Part shown: positions 27,245 to 37,107 of the stretch, piece after piece | Layout: every line of letters starts with the position of its first letter | How positions within the stretch are numbered: position 1 is the stretch's first letter | Source: JACZQZ01 sp046756945 | GTDB lineage: Bacteria; Pseudomonadota; Alphaproteobacteria; Rhodospirillales; 2-02-FULL-58-16 | Direction of reading: 5' to 3' | Length of the DNA: 64,000 bases | Assembly (NCBI GenBank): GCA_046756945.1 | Contig: JBHHXI010000001.1 | Location: forward strand, 16,508-80,507 | Position numbers and translations under genes: made by a program | The notes under the pieces: generated by a model | Database searches by the model: none | What the model was told of the DNA's origin: nothing | Seen by the model: the letters and a program-made list of their open reading frames with translations, nothing else

Positions 27245-27961
27245 TCAATTCCGGGGGCGGCGCAGAAAGCGCAGATAGACGCACCTGGCGCCGCGCCCGA
27301 GAGCCTTGGCCTCGTAGCGGGTTTCGAACCAGTCCTCGGGCCGTTGCAGCCAGTCGCGCCGGCTCCGCGCCGGCCATGAGAAGGCGGGGTGGGCGGTGAC
27401 GTGCTCGAGCGTCCAGCGGACGTATTCCATGTGGTCGCTGGCGAAGCGCAGCTCGGCCCCGTCCTTCAACAGCCGGGCAAGGGCATCCAGGTTTTCCGGC
27501 GATACGAAGCGGCGCCTGTGGTGGCGTTTCTTCGGCCAGGGGTCGGAAAACAACACGAAAGCGCGCCCGATGCCGGCGTCGGGCAAGGCGTCGAACAACA
27601 GCCGCGCGTCGTCGTCGAAAATCCGGACGTTGGTGAGATCCTCCCCGCGAACGTGGGCGAGCAGGCCGGCCACCCCGTTGATGTAGGCCTCGCAGCCGAT
27701 GATGCCGACATCGGCGTGGGCGCGGGCCTGCGCCGCCAGGTGCTCGCCGGCGCCGAAGCCCACCTCCAGCCACACGTCCCTCACCGATCGGGAAAAAACG
27801 GCCGCCAGGTCGATCCGGCCGCCGCTTTCCGGCGGCGCCACCCGCAGGCGCGGCAGCAGGTCCCGCAACAGGTCCTGCCGGCCCTTGCGCAGTCGGTGGC
27901 CGCGCCGCCGGCCGTACCAGCGGGGCCGGTCGTCGCCGGGCTGCGGGCCGCCGCCGGTCAA
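27245..27961 (-). CDS. trmB: tRNA (guanine-46-N7) methyltransferase
   Basis: A 238-residue SAM methyltransferase that makes m7G46 in tRNA variable loops. The SAM loop is in [13 protein letters not shown], followed by [14 protein letters not shown] and the family signature [14 protein letters not shown]. The start is a TTG at 27961 in a TTGA overlap with the metK stop, which suggests translation coupled to metK. The N-terminal [18 protein letters not shown] matches TrmB, confirming that the frame reaches this start. It is the last gene before the rimP leader. Confidence 0.92.
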   Translation of the reverse strand: MTGGGPQPGDDRPRWYGRRRGHRLRKGRQDLLRDLLPRLRVAPPESGGRIDLAAVFSRSVRDVWLEVGFGAGEHLAAQARAHADVGIIGCEAYINGVAGLLAHVRGEDLTNVRIFDDDARLLFDALPDAGIGRAFVLFSDPWPKKRHHRRRFVSPENLDALARLLKDGAELRFASDHMEYVRWTLEHVTAHPAFSWPARSRRDWLQRPEDWFETRYEAKALGRGARCVYLRFLRRPRN

Positions 27962-29133
27962 CTGCCCCCGAAGATGGACTTGAGGTCCTCGACCAGCCCG
28001 GTGCGCTCCCAGGAAAAGCCGCCATCGGATTCCGGCGGCCGGCCGAAATGGCCGTAGGCGGCGGTGCGCGCATAGATGGGCCGGTTGAGCTCCAGGTGCT
28101 CGCGGATGCCGCGGGGCGACAGGTCGACCATGTCCCGGAGCACCTCGGACAGGCGGCTGCCGTCGACGCGGCTGGTGTCGTGCAGGTTGATGGCGACGGA
28201 CAGCGGCTGGGCGACGCCGATGGCGTAAGACAACTGGATGGTGCAGGTATCGGCCAGGCCGGCGGCGACCACGTTCTTGGCCAGATAGCGGGCGGCGTAG
28301 GCGGCCGAGCGGTCGACCTTGGTCGGGTCCTTGCCCGAGAAGGCCCCGCCGCCGTGGGGGGCGCTGCCGCCATAGGTGTCGACGACGATCTTGCGTCCCG
28401 TAAGCCCGGCGTCGCCATCCGGTCCGCCGATGACGAAACGGCCCGTCGGGTTCACGTAGAATGCTTCCTCGTCGCACATCCAGCCTTCGGGCAACACGTT
28501 GACCACGTGGGGCCGGACGATCTCGCGGACCTCGTCCTGGCTGAGGTGTTCGGCGTGTTGGGTGGAGACCACGATGGACGCGGCGCCCACCGGCATGTGG
28601 TTGACATAGTGCAAGGTGACCTGGCTCTTGGAATCGGGGCCGAGGCCCGGCTCGGCCCCGGAATGGCGGGCCTCCGCCAGGGACTGCAGGATGGCGTGGG
28701 AATAATAGATGGGCGCCGGCATCAGGGCATCGGTTTCCCGGCACGCATAGCCGAACATGACGCCCTGGTCGCCCGCGCCTTCGTCCTTGTTGCCCAACGC
28801 ATCGACGCCCTGGGCGATGTCGGCGGACTGGGCGTGGACGAGAACCTGAACATCGGCCGTCCGCCAGTGAAAGCCGTCCTGTTCGTATCCGATTTCCCTG
28901 ACCGCGCTGCGGGCCACCTCTTCAAGGGTGGCGTGGGTGATCGAATCCGGCCCCCGCACTTCCCCGGCCAGCAGAATGAAGTTGGTCGTGCACAGGGTCT
29001 CGACGGCGACGCGCGCGTATGGATCGGCCGTCAGAAAGGTGTCGACCACCGCATCGGAGATGCGGTCGCAGATCTTGTCGGGATGCCCTTCGGAAACGGA
29101 TTCACTCGTAAAAAGACAGTCGCTCTTCGGCAC
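27958..29133 (-). CDS. metK: S-adenosylmethionine synthetase
   Basis: A 391-residue enzyme that makes SAM from methionine and [23 protein letters not shown] opens the protein, with the ATP-binding His in [18 protein letters not shown] and [19 protein letters not shown] are standard signatures. The start is GTG at 29133 behind a good TTGGAGGG. A SAM-II riboswitch lies about 72 nt upstream, so SAM itself likely feeds back on this gene and on the coupled trmB. Confidence 0.96.
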   Translation of the reverse strand: MPKSDCLFTSESVSEGHPDKICDRISDAVVDTFLTADPYARVAVETLCTTNFILLAGEVRGPDSITHATLEEVARSAVREIGYEQDGFHWRTADVQVLVHAQSADIAQGVDALGNKDEGAGDQGVMFGYACRETDALMPAPIYYSHAILQSLAEARHSGAEPGLGPDSKSQVTLHYVNHMPVGAASIVVSTQHAEHLSQDEVREIVRPHVVNVLPEGWMCDEEAFYVNPTGRFVIGGPDGDAGLTGRKIVVDTYGGSAPHGGGAFSGKDPTKVDRSAAYAARYLAKNVVAAGLADTCTIQLSYAIGVAQPLSVAINLHDTSRVDGSRLSEVLRDMVDLSPRGIREHLELNRPIYARTAAYGHFGRPPESDGGFSWERTGLVEDLKSIFGGS

Positions 29134-29204
29134 AGTCGCGCCCTCCAATCTCAGGTTCCGTCCACTTGGACCGAGGGCTTCAATGGTCGTGCCACTAATT
29201 CGAG

Positions 29205-29258
29205 CCCACTTAGCGCCTTTTTTTTCGTGGTGGCAAGCAGTCCAAATCCATCCACGTC
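29205..29258 (-). ncRNA. SAM-II riboswitch
   Basis: On the minus strand CGTGG (29256-29252) and CCACG form the P1 stem. The loop holds GATTTGG and then GCTTGC, followed by an A-run and GGCGCTAAG (ending 29209), which would form the pseudoknot. Order and motifs match the SAM-II consensus of alphaproteobacteria. It lies in the metK leader. The long distance to the metK start (about 72 nt) is unusual for SAM-II, which commonly covers the ribosome site. Confidence 0.85.
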
Positions 29259-29428
29259 CGCCGCCGGAATCCCGCCGGGGTCGGCTCTTGTGGCAAGCTT
29301 TTCTTCAAGCGTCAAGGGAATATGACGCCGCGCCCGGCGGTCGGTCAATTCCCCTTTTAGCGGCATAAACCGCGGCTTGCGGCCGGGCAGCCTTTCCCAG
29401 CCCTCCGGCCCCCGAAAGGCTTCCGGTG

Positions 29429-29923
29429 CTAAGTCTTGGCAGCGGCGCCGGCGACGGCCTTGGTCAGCTCGAACAGGCGCTTGCGCACCCGTGGCTCGGT
29501 AATCCGATAATAGGCGCGGACCAGTTCCAGCGTTTCGCGCTTGGCCATGGGGTCGGGCTCCAGGCGGGCCTGGCCCCTGTCCCGCAAACCCTTCGCCATG
29601 CGGCCTTCCCTGGTCTTGAGTTCATTGGCCATGTCGTCAAAGAAAAACGAAATTGGCACGTCGAGAATCTGGGTCAGCTCGAACAGCCGGCTGGCGCCGA
29701 TGCGGTTGGCGCCCCGCTCGTATTTCTGGATCTGCTGGAAGGTCAGGCCGACGGCGTCGCCGAGTCTCTCCTGACTCATCCCGAGCAGGGTCCGGCGAAG
29801 CCTGACCCGGCTACCGACATGAATATCGACAGGATTTGGAACGCCCGGGGGCAACCGCTTCCGTTTTACGCGAGGAGCGCGGCGCTGTTTTTTTCGCCCG
29901 CGGGTAGATTTTGGTTGTTTCAT
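29429..29923 (-). CDS. XRE-family helix-turn-helix regulator
   Basis: A roughly 164-residue regulator. A very basic N-terminal tail (MKQPKSTRGRKKQRRAPRVK) precedes the Cro/C1-type HTH with GSRVRLRRTLLGMSQERLGD and GLTFQQIQKYERGANRIGAS. It ends in a helical segment with ELTKAVAGAAAKT. ATG 29923 was chosen; an ATG at 30043 would add 40 residues. It lies between lnt and metK, as in many alphaproteobacteria. The target is unknown; the adjacent metK makes methyl-cycle control a guess. Confidence 0.88.
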   Translation of the reverse strand: MKQPKSTRGRKKQRRAPRVKRKRLPPGVPNPVDIHVGSRVRLRRTLLGMSQERLGDAVGLTFQQIQKYERGANRIGASRLFELTQILDVPISFFFDDMANELKTREGRMAKGLRDRGQARLEPDPMAKRETLELVRAYYRITEPRVRKRLFELTKAVAGAAAKT

Positions 29924-30138
29924 TTTTTCTGCGTGCCTTTGTGACGACTGATTGAGAGAAACTTCGGCCGGTTTTCGCCTCTGGTTGAATGATTTTCCGG
30001 CCCGTTCTACGTCCGATGGGACGATAGGAGAATATATAAGCAAAGGTCAATATGGATGTTCATGCAACTAGTTGCAATAGGGGGCACAGGGTATCGATGA
30101 GAGATTGTGAATTGCCGACCTGGTGGCCGTAAACGGAT

Positions 30139-31773
30139 TTACCGGGCCCGCCGCAGCAACACATACCCGGCCCCCGCCACCGCGAAAAGAATCAACAGGA
30201 CGATCCGGTCGCCCAGGCGGCCGTACGGCGTGGCGCCCGCAAGCGCCGCCGGGAGCGCGCTGTCGATCACGCCGGCGCGGCCAAGACCGAGGCGCGCCAC
30301 CGTGCGTCCGTAAGCGTCGACGACGGCCGAGATCCCGCTTCCCGCCACCCGCACCAGGGGCAGGCCTTCCTCCACCGCGCGCATGCGGGCGGCGGCGAAA
30401 TGCTGGTACGGCCCCGAGGAGCGGCCGTACCACGCGTCGTTGGTGATGTTGAGCAGCCAACCGGGGCGGTCCTGCCGGTCGGCGACCCCTCCGGGAAAGA
30501 TGACCTCGTAACAGATCAGGGGGCTGACCGGGGGCAGACCCGGCAGCCTGAGCGTCCGCACCCCGGGCCCGCGCGAGAAATCGACCTGGCCCTCGGTGAC
30601 CTTGGCGAAGCTCAGGAGGCCGCGGAAGGGAACGTATTCGCCGAACGGCACCAGGTGGAACTTGTCGAAGGTGCCGGCCACCCGGCCCCGGTCGTCCACG
30701 GCCTGGAGGCTGTTCCAGACCCGGTAGGGCTTTTCGCCCGGGGGCGTGCGGCGGATGGTGCCGGTGATGACAAGGCCGCCTGGCGGTGCCGCCCCTCCGA
30801 TGACGCCGAGTGTGGCCGGATCGCTGCCCAGGAACAGCGGGGCCGCCGTTTCCGCCCAGATGACATGGGTCGGGGCGCCGTTACCCTGGGTTGCGCCGGC
30901 GGCCGCGGTGCTCATGCGCACCTGACGGAGCACATGCTGTTGGCGCAGTTCGGGCCGCCATTTGAGTTTCTGGTCGATGTTGGGCTGCACCAGGCGCAGC
31001 CGGACGTCGGCAACCACGGCGTCGCCGGCCCCGGCCAGGCGCACCAGCCCGCCGCCCCACACGACGCCGAGGACGATGAAGGCGGCGGCAACGGGAACGG
31101 CCTTGCGCCCGGCCCAGGTGCCCCCGTCCGTGAGCACCGCCGGCATGGCCGCCGCCACCACGCTGAGCAGGCTCAGGCCATAGACGCCGGTGACGGCGGC
31201 GAGCTGGATCATGCCGTCCGAGAAGACCCAGACGGTGCCGATCAGGTTCCACGGAAAGCCGGTGAAGGCCCAGCCCCGGACCCATTCGAACGCCGTCCAC
31301 GCGGCGCCGAAGACGAGAATGCGCCCCGGGCCGTCGCCGCGCGCCGCGCGGGTGACGAGGGCGGCGCCGGCCGGGAAAAGGGCCATCAACCCCGACAGGC
31401 CGAAAACGGCGAACGGCACCATCCACCCGAAGCGCTCGGGCTTCGTCAGCAGGGCGAACGCGATCCAGTAAAGCCCGGCCGAGAAATACCCGAAGCCGAA
31501 CCACCAGCCGGCGGCAAAGGCGGCGCGGGGACGCGGGGACGCGTCGATCAACCACACCAGGCCGACGAACGCGGGCACCAACAGCACCAGAAGGTACACC
31601 GGCGGCAGGGCGGCGGCGGCCAGGGCGCCGAGCCCCGCGGCCACGGCAAAGCGCCGCCAGCCGGAGACGGCGGCGATACGCTTTTGCAGCCGCCCCAGGC
31701 CGCCAAGGGCGGGCGGCAACCGTTGAGAGACGTTTCCAGACAGCGGGGAAACCGTTCGCCCGGGCTCAGCCAT
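30139..31773 (-). CDS. lnt: Apolipoprotein N-acyltransferase
   Basis: A 544-residue inner-membrane enzyme that adds the third acyl chain to lipoproteins. The N-terminal half has about six membrane segments (for example LLVLLVPAFVGLVWL and GWMVPFAVFGLSGLM). The periplasmic nitrilase-like domain has the catalytic triad Glu in WAETAAP, Lys in FDKFHLVPFGEYVP and Cys in LICYEVIFPG. A final membrane span lies at the C-terminus. Its ATG overlaps the corC stop in TGATG. This gives the usual corC-lnt pair. Confidence 0.95.
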   Translation of the reverse strand: MAEPGRTVSPLSGNVSQRLPPALGGLGRLQKRIAAVSGWRRFAVAAGLGALAAAALPPVYLLVLLVPAFVGLVWLIDASPRPRAAFAAGWWFGFGYFSAGLYWIAFALLTKPERFGWMVPFAVFGLSGLMALFPAGAALVTRAARGDGPGRILVFGAAWTAFEWVRGWAFTGFPWNLIGTVWVFSDGMIQLAAVTGVYGLSLLSVVAAAMPAVLTDGGTWAGRKAVPVAAAFIVLGVVWGGGLVRLAGAGDAVVADVRLRLVQPNIDQKLKWRPELRQQHVLRQVRMSTAAAGATQGNGAPTHVIWAETAAPLFLGSDPATLGVIGGAAPPGGLVITGTIRRTPPGEKPYRVWNSLQAVDDRGRVAGTFDKFHLVPFGEYVPFRGLLSFAKVTEGQVDFSRGPGVRTLRLPGLPPVSPLICYEVIFPGGVADRQDRPGWLLNITNDAWYGRSSGPYQHFAAARMRAVEEGLPLVRVAGSGISAVVDAYGRTVARLGLGRAGVIDSALPAALAGATPYGRLGDRIVLLILFAVAGAGYVLLRRAR

Positions 31774-32699
31774 CAGTCGGTATTCGGTCCCCGGCCCCCG
31801 GGAATACCCCCGGGGGCGCGCACGCGCACGCGTTTGATGCGGCGGGGGTCGGCGTCCAGCACCTCGAACTCGACGCCCGAGGGATGGCTGATGAGCTCGC
31901 CCCGGATCGGCACCCGGCCGGCCAAGGCGATGACGAGACCGCCGAGTGTGTCGATGTCCTCGCGCTCCTCGCCGGTGACGATCCTGCCGACCAGATCCTC
32001 AAGGCCGTCGATGGTGGCGCGCGCGTCGGTGTCGAAGGTGCCGTCCGGGCGCCGGATCATGTCGGTTTTCTGGCCGCGGTCGTGTTCGTCCTCGATCTCG
32101 CCGACGATCTCCTCGACCAGGTCCTCGATGGTGACCAGCCCGTCGACGCCGCCGAATTCGTCGACCACGAGGGCCATGTGGATGCGCTGGACGCGCATCT
32201 CCAAAAGCAGCTCCAGGACCTGCATGGAGGGAGAGACGAACAAAACCCTGCGCCATATCTTGGACAGATCGAAGGCCTGGTCCTCGCCCCGCCAGGCGAC
32301 CACGTCCTTGATGTGCACCATGCCGACCACGTCGTCCAGGTTTTCCCGGTAGACGGGGATGCGCGAGTGGTTCTCTTTGGTTATCAGGGCAATGACGTCC
32401 GCCAGACTCGACCCCGCCTCGATGGCAACGATGTCGGCGCGCGGCACCATGACGTCGTGAATCGTGCGGTCGCGCAGGTCCAGAATGTTGGCCAGCAGCC
32501 GGCGTTCGTCATCGCCGATGGGAATCTCGGCGTCCTCGCGCTCCTCGATCAGCTCGTCAAGGGTATCGCGCGCCGAGTTCTCGCCGTTGCGCCAGGGCCA
32601 TAATCCGCGCAGCCAGTCGCGAAGGGTGTCCGAGAGTGAGGGATCGTCGGTGGCCCCGGCGTCGCGGGGCGGGCTACTGCCGGATTGGTCGTCCATCAC
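31773..32699 (-). CDS. CBS/transporter-associated domain protein (CorC/HlyC family)
   Basis: A 308-residue cytosolic protein. Two CBS repeats (about 80-195) include the family pieces VMVPRADIVAIEA and MVHIKDVVAW; the linker DEFGGVDGLVTIEDLVEEIVG is strongly conserved. The C-terminal CorC/HlyC domain runs from about 220 to 295. Related CorC proteins bind ATP and have been linked to magnesium and cobalt transport, but this one lacks the membrane DUF21 domain. It overlaps ybeY by 26 nt and lnt by 1 nt. Confidence 0.9.
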   Translation of the reverse strand: MMDDQSGSSPPRDAGATDDPSLSDTLRDWLRGLWPWRNGENSARDTLDELIEEREDAEIPIGDDERRLLANILDLRDRTIHDVMVPRADIVAIEAGSSLADVIALITKENHSRIPVYRENLDDVVGMVHIKDVVAWRGEDQAFDLSKIWRRVLFVSPSMQVLELLLEMRVQRIHMALVVDEFGGVDGLVTIEDLVEEIVGEIEDEHDRGQKTDMIRRPDGTFDTDARATIDGLEDLVGRIVTGEEREDIDTLGGLVIALAGRVPIRGELISHPSGVEFEVLDADPRRIKRVRVRAPGGIPGGRGPNTD

Positions 32700-33222
32700 C
32701 TTTGGTCATCATTTCGGCGCGATCCGGATACGGGTTGGCGACGTCAAGGCGCAACAGCACCTGGATTTCCAGCCTCTCCATGGGATCCGCCTCGGTCTCG
32801 GTTTCGTGACCATATCCGAGAAGGTGCAGCATACCATGCACGACCAGGTGACTTAAATGGTCGGCGAGAGCCTTGCCTTCTTCGGCGGCCTCGGCGGCGG
32901 CGGTCTCGTAGGCCACAACCACGTCCCCCAGCGCCGCCGGCGCGCCGTCCGGACAGGCGACGCGCCGGCCGCCCCGGTCTTCCAGGTTGGCGAACGCCAG
33001 CACGTTCGTCGGCTCGTCGCGGCCCCGGTAGTCCCGGTTGAGGCCCCGCACCACGGAGTCGTCGGCCAGCACGATGCCCGCCTCGGCGCGCGCAATCGGC
33101 GGCGAAACGGCGTCGAAGGCGGCATGCGCGGCGCGGCGGACCACGGCCTCGACCCCGGCCACCGCCGTGCGCCAGGTCGGGCAGGGGACGGAGACGTCAA
33201 TGTCCAGCGCCTCAGTCATCAT
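32674..33222 (-). CDS. ybeY: Endoribonuclease YbeY
   Basis: A 182-residue metalloenzyme for 16S rRNA 3' maturation and ribosome quality control. The zinc triad sits in HLVVHGMLHLLGYGH (His-x3-His-x5-His, about 123-137), and RDEPTNVLAFAN is the other family motif (about 68-79). Genes on both sides are the standard ybeZ (phoH) and corC. Its stop falls 26 nt inside corC, and its start overlaps the end of phoH by 11 nt. Confidence 0.95.
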   Translation of the reverse strand: MMTEALDIDVSVPCPTWRTAVAGVEAVVRRAAHAAFDAVSPPIARAEAGIVLADDSVVRGLNRDYRGRDEPTNVLAFANLEDRGGRRVACPDGAPAALGDVVVAYETAAAEAAEEGKALADHLSHLVVHGMLHLLGYGHETETEADPMERLEIQVLLRLDVANPYPDRAEMMTKGDGRPIRQ

Positions 33223-34270
33223 CGCCGGGGCCGTCCTTGTCGCCGCCGATGGCGCCGTCCTTCCTCTCGTAGCGGGCGGCGGCCTGGCTATGGCGTTCCG
33301 CCTTGTCGTAGGCGTTGACGATGTCGGTCACCAGGGAATGGCGGACCACGTCTTCATCGGTGAAGTGGAGGAAGGCGATGCCCTCGACGCCGTCCAGAAT
33401 CTCCACCGCGTCCCTGAGGCCCGAGCGCTTGCCGCGCGGCAGGTCCACCTGGCTGAGGTCGCCGGTGACCACCATGCGGGAATTTTCGCCGAGCCGGGTG
33501 AGCAGCATTTTCATCTGCACGGCGGTCGTGTTCTGGGCCTCGTCCAGGATGACGAACGCGTTGCCCAGGGTGCGCCCGCGCATGAAGGCCAAAGGCGCCA
33601 CTTCGATCTCGCCGCTTTCCAGGCGCTTGGCCACCTGCGGCCCCGGAAGCATGTCGTACAACGCGTCGTACAGGGGCCTCATGTAGGGGTCCACTTTCTC
33701 GCGCATGTCTCCGGGCAGGAATCCCAGCTGTTCGCCGGCCTCGACGGCCGGGCGCGAGAGGACGATCCGGTCCACCTCGCCCGTGATCAGTCTTTCCACC
33801 GCCTTGGCCACCGCCAGGTACGTCTTGCCCGTGCCCGCGGGGCCCAGGCCGAACACCAGTTCGCAGTCGTCGATGGCGCGGATGTACGCGGCCTGGGCCG
33901 GCGAGCGCGGCGAAATGTGGCGTTTGCGGGTGCGGATGGCGAGATCGGCGTCGGCCCCATCCCCATGGCCCCGTGGCGCCATGCGCACGACGGCGTCGAC
34001 CTCGGCGCCGCCGACCGCGAGGCCCCGCGCCAACCGGCCGTACAGGCCGTTGAGCGCCGTGCAGGCCGCGTCCACCGCTTCGCTGTCGCCGCTTATGGTC
34101 ACCTCGTTGCCGCGGGCGTGGATGGTCACGTCCAGGGCCTTCTCGACCCGCGCAAGATGGCTGTGGTGGGCGCCGAAAAGCTGCAGCGCCAGGGTGTTGT
34201 CGTCGAACGCCAGGTGCGCCGCCTTGGCGTCGACGGCGTTCTCGGCGGTGGGTTTCAGCCGCCGGTTCAC
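33212..34270 (-). CDS. PhoH-family ATPase (YbeZ)
   Basis: A 352-residue PhoH-like protein. An N-terminal KH-like region is followed by the P-loop [12 protein letters not shown] (about 161-172), and the Walker B piece is [13 protein letters not shown] conserved [18 protein letters not shown] segment precedes the ATPase. In E. coli YbeZ works with YbeY in rRNA processing, and the adjacency here agrees. The start is GTG at 34270 in GTGA overlap with the miaB stop, which indicates coupled translation. Confidence 0.93.
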   Translation of the reverse strand: MNRRLKPTAENAVDAKAAHLAFDDNTLALQLFGAHHSHLARVEKALDVTIHARGNEVTISGDSEAVDAACTALNGLYGRLARGLAVGGAEVDAVVRMAPRGHGDGADADLAIRTRKRHISPRSPAQAAYIRAIDDCELVFGLGPAGTGKTYLAVAKAVERLITGEVDRIVLSRPAVEAGEQLGFLPGDMREKVDPYMRPLYDALYDMLPGPQVAKRLESGEIEVAPLAFMRGRTLGNAFVILDEAQNTTAVQMKMLLTRLGENSRMVVTGDLSQVDLPRGKRSGLRDAVEILDGVEGIAFLHFTDEDVVRHSLVTDIVNAYDKAERHSQAAARYERKDGAIGGDKDGPGDDD

Positions 34271-35637
34271 GCGCAGGCCCTTTCGCCACGCCTTTCGTAC
34301 CCGGCGGTGGCGAGGACGCCGGAGAGGCTGTTGGCGTGACCGGCCTCGATGCGGAGTTCGGCGATGGTGCCCAACAGGGCTTCGGGCGCGCCGACGTGAA
34401 CCGGCTGCATATACGGGCTGCGGCCCACCAGCTGGCCCGCCCGCCTGCCGCGCCGATCCAGGAGCACCGGCATGGCGCGGCCGACGCAGCCCCGGTTGAA
34501 CGCCAGTTGCTGAGCGTTGAGCAGGTCCTGCAGGGCGGCCAGGCGCTCGCCCTTGACGGCGTCCGCAACCTGATCGCCCAGGGCCGCCGCCGGGGTACCG
34601 GGCCGCGCGCTGTACTTGAACGAATACGCCTGGGTGAAACCGATGTCTTCGGCCAGCTTCAATGTGGCCCGGAAGTCCGCCTCCGTCTCGCCGGGAAAGC
34701 CGACGATGAAATCCGAAGACAGCGCGATATCGGGCCGCGCGCCGCGCAGGCGGTCCACCACCCGCCGGTATCCGTCGCCCGTGTGGCGGCGGTTCATGGC
34801 GGCCAGCACGCGGTCCGAGCCCGACTGGACCGGCAGGTGCAGATACGGCATGAGCTCGGGCACGTCCCGGTGCGCCGCGATCAGTTCGTCGTCCACGTCG
34901 GCGGGATACGACGTGGTGTAGCGAACGCGGTCCACGCCCTCGATTTCGGCCACCGCCGCGATGAGGCGCCCCAGTCCCCATTCGCCCCGCCCCGGCGATT
35001 CCCCGTGGTAGCAATTGACGTTCTGGCCGAGCAGGGTGATTTCCCGCACGCCGGCGGCGGCCAGGTGGCCCGCCTCGGCCAGAACGTCGGCCACGGGACG
35101 CGAGTACTCGGCCCCGCGTGTATACGGCACCACGCAGAACGTGCAGAACTTGTCGCAGCCCTCCTGCACGGTGAGGAAGGCGGCGGCGCCCTGGACGCGC
35201 CCGGGATCGGGCAGATGGTCGAACTTGGAAACCGGCGGGAAATCGATATCCAGGACCGCGCCGCCGGCGCGCCCCAGGCGGGCCACCATTTCCGGCAGGC
35301 GGTGGTAGGTCTGGGGCCCGAAGACCATGTCCACGTAGGGTGCGCGGCGCAGGATCTCCTCGCCCTCGGCCTGGGCGACGCAGCCGGCGACGCCGAGGAT
35401 CATGCGCCCGCCGGCCCGTTCCCTCAGCCGTTTCAGGCGGCGCAACCGGCCGAGCTCGGAATACACCTTCTCGGCGGCCTTCTCGCGGATGTGACAGGTA
35501 TTCAGGATGACCATGTCCGCCCCCGCCGCATGGTCGGCCGGGACGAAGCCGAGAGGCGCCAGGACGTCCGCCATGCGGGCGGAGTCGTAGACGTTCATCT
35601 GACAGCCGAAAGTCGCGATGTGAAGTGTCTTCGCCAA
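34267..35637 (-). CDS. miaB: tRNA-2-methylthio-N6-dimethylallyladenosine synthase MiaB
   Basis: A 456-residue radical-SAM methylthiotransferase that thiomethylates i6A37 of tRNAs. The N-terminal domain has cysteines at [14 protein letters not shown] and VAGCVAQ, the three ligands of the auxiliary cluster. The radical-SAM cluster is in [20 protein letters not shown] domain lies at the C-terminus with [28 protein letters not shown] fixes the start. Its stop overlaps the phoH GTG. Confidence 0.96.
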   Translation of the reverse strand: MAKTLHIATFGCQMNVYDSARMADVLAPLGFVPADHAAGADMVILNTCHIREKAAEKVYSELGRLRRLKRLRERAGGRMILGVAGCVAQAEGEEILRRAPYVDMVFGPQTYHRLPEMVARLGRAGGAVLDIDFPPVSKFDHLPDPGRVQGAAAFLTVQEGCDKFCTFCVVPYTRGAEYSRPVADVLAEAGHLAAAGVREITLLGQNVNCYHGESPGRGEWGLGRLIAAVAEIEGVDRVRYTTSYPADVDDELIAAHRDVPELMPYLHLPVQSGSDRVLAAMNRRHTGDGYRRVVDRLRGARPDIALSSDFIVGFPGETEADFRATLKLAEDIGFTQAYSFKYSARPGTPAAALGDQVADAVKGERLAALQDLLNAQQLAFNRGCVGRAMPVLLDRRGRRAGQLVGRSPYMQPVHVGAPEALLGTIAELRIEAGHANSLSGVLATAGYERRGERACA

Positions 35638-35741
35638 GGCGGCCCGCGCTATCGTATCGGGCGGCCGGCCCGCCCAGGACGGTTGACGGTCATTCCTGCG
35701 ATTCGCTCCTCGGTGTGGTGTTTACCCGTCTCAAAAGGTAG

Positions 35742-35758
35742 CACCCCACCCCGGGGTG
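35742..35758 (-). terminator. Possible terminator after fur
   Basis: CACCCCGGGGTG (35747-35758) is a perfect 12-bp palindrome directly next to the fur stop. Downstream is GCTACCTTTTG, a weak T-run, so termination is plausible but not certain. Confidence 0.4.
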
Positions 35759-36229
35759 TCAAGCTGACCCGCGGCTTCCCTTGCCACCGGAGCGACGCCG
35801 GGCGCGCTTTTTCTTCGATTCGGCGGGCACGCCATAGAGCTCCAGCCGGTGCCCGATAAGTTTGAACCCGTATCTTGCGGCAATTTTTTCCTGCAGGGCC
35901 TCGATTTCCTGGTTCTGGAATTCGATGACCTTGCCCGATTGAATGTCGATCAGGTGATCGTGATGCTCGTCGGTGATTTCCTCGTAGCGGGAGCGGCCGT
36001 TGCCGAAATCGTGCCGTTCCAGGATGTTGGCCTCCTCGAACAGGCGCACGGTGCGGTAAACGGTGGCGATGCTGATGTGGGAATTCATCTGAGCGGCGCG
36101 GCGGTACACCTGCTCCACGTCCGGATGGTCCGTGGACGTGGAAAGGACACGTGCGATGACCCGCCGCTGCTCGGTCATCTTCATGTTCTTTTCGATGCAA
36201 AGCCGCTCGATACGCGATGGCGGAGGCAT
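35759..36229 (-). CDS. fur: Fur-family metal-dependent regulator
   Basis: A 156-residue Fur or Mur-type repressor. The winged helix has NMKMTEQRRVIARVL and HISIATVYRTVRLFEE (recognition helix about 52-67). The metal site HHDHLIDIQSGKVIEFQ is kept. The tail is Lys/Arg rich (SKKKRARRRSGGKG) and has no CxxC zinc site, as in many alphaproteobacterial Fur/Mur proteins. It precedes miaB by 121 nt. Fur versus manganese-sensing Mur cannot be decided. It is one of two Fur-family genes here, with irr. Confidence 0.9.
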   Translation of the reverse strand: MPPPSRIERLCIEKNMKMTEQRRVIARVLSTSTDHPDVEQVYRRAAQMNSHISIATVYRTVRLFEEANILERHDFGNGRSRYEEITDEHHDHLIDIQSGKVIEFQNQEIEALQEKIAARYGFKLIGHRLELYGVPAESKKKRARRRSGGKGSRGSA

Positions 36230-36332
36230 GGCCCCTCCCCGGGCCCCGGTGGAATGGATCGTGGGCGCCGCGACATCCGGAAGGGCGCCCCTGTCCCGCG
36301 AAGGCGGAGCACACCCGCCGGGTGCGGGCTGA

Positions 36333-36755
36333 TCAACCCGACTTGCGACGACGCTTGCGCGGTTTGGTGCCGAGACCGATCTTCTTGGCCAAGGCGCTGC
36401 GGTGCTTGGCGTAATTGGGGGCCACCATGGGGTATTCGGGCGGCAGTCCCCAGCGCTCCCGGTATTCGTCCGGTGTCATGTTGTAGGCGGTCTTAAGGTG
36501 ACGCTTGAGCATTTTCAGCTTCTTGCCGTCCTCGAGACAGACTACAAAGTCGGGAAAGACCGACTTTTTGACCGGCACGGCGGGCTTCGGGCGCTCGGGC
36601 ACCGACGGCATCGTTCCCACGATCGACAAAGTTTTGTATACGTCTTGAATCAACTGGGGCAGGTCGCCGAGCGCGATCGAGTTGTTGCCCACATGCGCGG
36701 AGACAATCTCGGTCGTCAATTCCAGCAGTTCATTTGCGTTGGGATTATCGCTCAT
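36333..36755 (-). CDS. MucR/Ros-family zinc-finger regulator
   Basis: A 140-residue global regulator. The N-terminal helix MSDNPNANELLELTTEIVSA and the C-terminal finger region with VVCLEDGKKLKMLKRHLKTA and TPDEYRERWGLPPEYPMVAP split by normal loops are characteristic. The zinc ligands are a Cys near 73 and histidines near 87 and 118. The tail is basic (KPRKRRRKSG). MucR proteins bind AT-rich DNA, and the 72-nt divergent spacer to the TusA gene is AT-rich, fitting autoregulation. Confidence 0.93.
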   Translation of the reverse strand: MSDNPNANELLELTTEIVSAHVGNNSIALGDLPQLIQDVYKTLSIVGTMPSVPERPKPAVPVKKSVFPDFVVCLEDGKKLKMLKRHLKTAYNMTPDEYRERWGLPPEYPMVAPNYAKHRSALAKKIGLGTKPRKRRRKSG

Positions 36756-36809
36756 CTAAAACTATCCCCCCTTTTTTATGAACGCTCACTATATAATTAA
36801 TGCTTCCTG

Positions 36810-36827
36810 GCGAAGCAAGAACTTCGC
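36810..36827 (+). promoter_or_regulatory. Hairpin directly before the TusA-like gene
   Basis: GCGAAG and CTTCGC form a 6-bp stem with a 6-nt loop, ending right at the ATG at 36828. No purine-rich ribosome site is visible outside it, so it could limit translation. Confidence 0.45.
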
Positions 36828-37103
36828 ATGAAAAACACACCGAAAGACAATACCGGCGAGGATATCGACTTCTATCTCGACATAACGTCCGAGGTCTGCC
36901 CCCTTACCTTCGTCAAGACCAAGCTTCGGATCGAGCGCATGGCCCCCGGCCAGGTGCTCCAGGTGCGCCTGAAGGGCGCCGAACCCCTGGACAACGTTCC
37001 CCGCTCGGTGCGCGAACAGGGCCATACGGTGCTCAGCCTGGAGGCCGAGGAGCCGGAGCCCGGGCCGGACACCGTGCACCGCCTGTTGATTCGCAAGGAA
37101 TAG
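36828..37103 (+). CDS. TusA-like sulfur carrier protein
   Basis: A 91-residue small protein. DFYLDITSEVCPLTFVKTKL carries the single conserved cysteine (about residue 24) of the TusA (SirA/YedF) family, though the usual CPxP is CPLT here. The rest, QVLQVRLKGAEPLDNVPRS and GHTVLSLEAEE, follows the two-layer fold. Such proteins hand persulfide sulfur to tRNA thiolation, molybdenum cofactor or other targets. It is divergent from mucR and convergent with tsaB. Confidence 0.85.
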   Translation: MKNTPKDNTGEDIDFYLDITSEVCPLTFVKTKLRIERMAPGQVLQVRLKGAEPLDNVPRSVREQGHTVLSLEAEEPEPGPDTVHRLLIRKE

Positions 37104-37107
37104 GTGC

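Noticed and set aside
29151..29366. A 71-codon frame spanning the SAM-II element as a leader peptide
   Set aside because: No ribosome site and no conserved features; it covers the riboswitch, whose structure explains the sequence better.
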